This document shows positions 63,981 through 64,000 of a stretch of 64,000 nt of DNA, piece by piece. The translations under genes and the position numbers were made by a program. Every line of letters starts with the position of its first letter. Positions within the stretch are counted from its first letter, which is position 1. The notes below the pieces were generated by a model that did no database searches, was not told the DNA's origin, and was given only the letters and a program-made list of their open reading frames with translations. The stretch covers positions 2,048,345 to 2,112,344 of the forward strand of contig NZ_DF968182.1 in assembly GCF_001192835.1 (NCBI RefSeq), given 5' to 3'. Source of the DNA: Lentimicrobium saccharophilum. GTDB taxonomy: Bacteria > Bacteroidota > Bacteroidia > Bacteroidales > Lentimicrobiaceae.

Positions 63981-64000
63981 AAACAAGGTTTTAACAGTTC

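Overview
The window is chromosomal DNA of a Bacteroidota bacterium, most likely class Bacteroidia. The evidence is a complete porP-gldKLMN type IX secretion operon, a SprE/PorW lipoprotein, GldK- and SprE-type lipoprotein signals, a divergent LptE, a bactofilin/AtpI-type gene pair, a DUF4468 protein, and at least 18 perfect copies of the phylum's -7 promoter element (TAnnTTTG) ahead of genes on both strands. I found no rRNA, tRNA, CRISPR array, transposase or prophage. Most genes look like vertically inherited core genes.

Layout. 1-12 kb: end of an M1 peptidase, an Ig-like lipoprotein, an ArsR regulator, adenine deaminase, a four-gene mevalonate operon (HMG-CoA reductase, GYDIA-type GHMP kinase, diphosphomevalonate decarboxylase, mevalonate kinase), a small ThiS-like ORF overlapping a secreted 5'-nucleotidase, and a DUF4468 protein. 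12-23 kb: groESL, an operon of sigma-54 activator - lptE - TPR-like protein - secG, then pheT and recG. 23-38 kb: the porP-gldKLMN secretion operon, a tandem yitT pair, M23 peptidase - dxr - rseP, and sprE. 38-41 kb: bactofilin, two AtpI-like membrane genes cut off from any ATP synthase genes, a PTPS-like enzyme with folE, and an HD hydrolase.

41.3-49.4 kb is the most unusual part. A NadE-like ligase and an AMP-forming acid:thiol ligase form one unit. A membrane-anchored SGNH protein and an MBOAT O-acyltransferase form a second unit on the opposite strand. A second SGNH-like lipoprotein, an acyl carrier protein and an AsnB-type amidotransferase follow. Together they have every part of a dlt-like system (activate an acid, load it on a carrier, pass it across the membrane through an MBOAT/SGNH pair) plus two ATP-dependent amide-forming enzymes. 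I propose this as a candidate undescribed envelope acylation/amidation system.

49.5-64 kb: fabD, a molbindin-like TOBE protein, a two-component system divergent from a beta-helix lipoprotein, a GNAT/YoaP protein, nucleotide-sugar genes (rfbB, galE, a WbpD-like acetyltransferase, a WbpE-like aminotransferase), a predicted barrel protein, waaA (Kdo transferase) and an M28 peptidase.

A second notable point is that the mevalonate operon and dxr (first committed step of the MEP pathway) lie within 30 kb, so the genome may encode two isoprenoid routes. All functions are read from motifs and remembered family features; no search was run.
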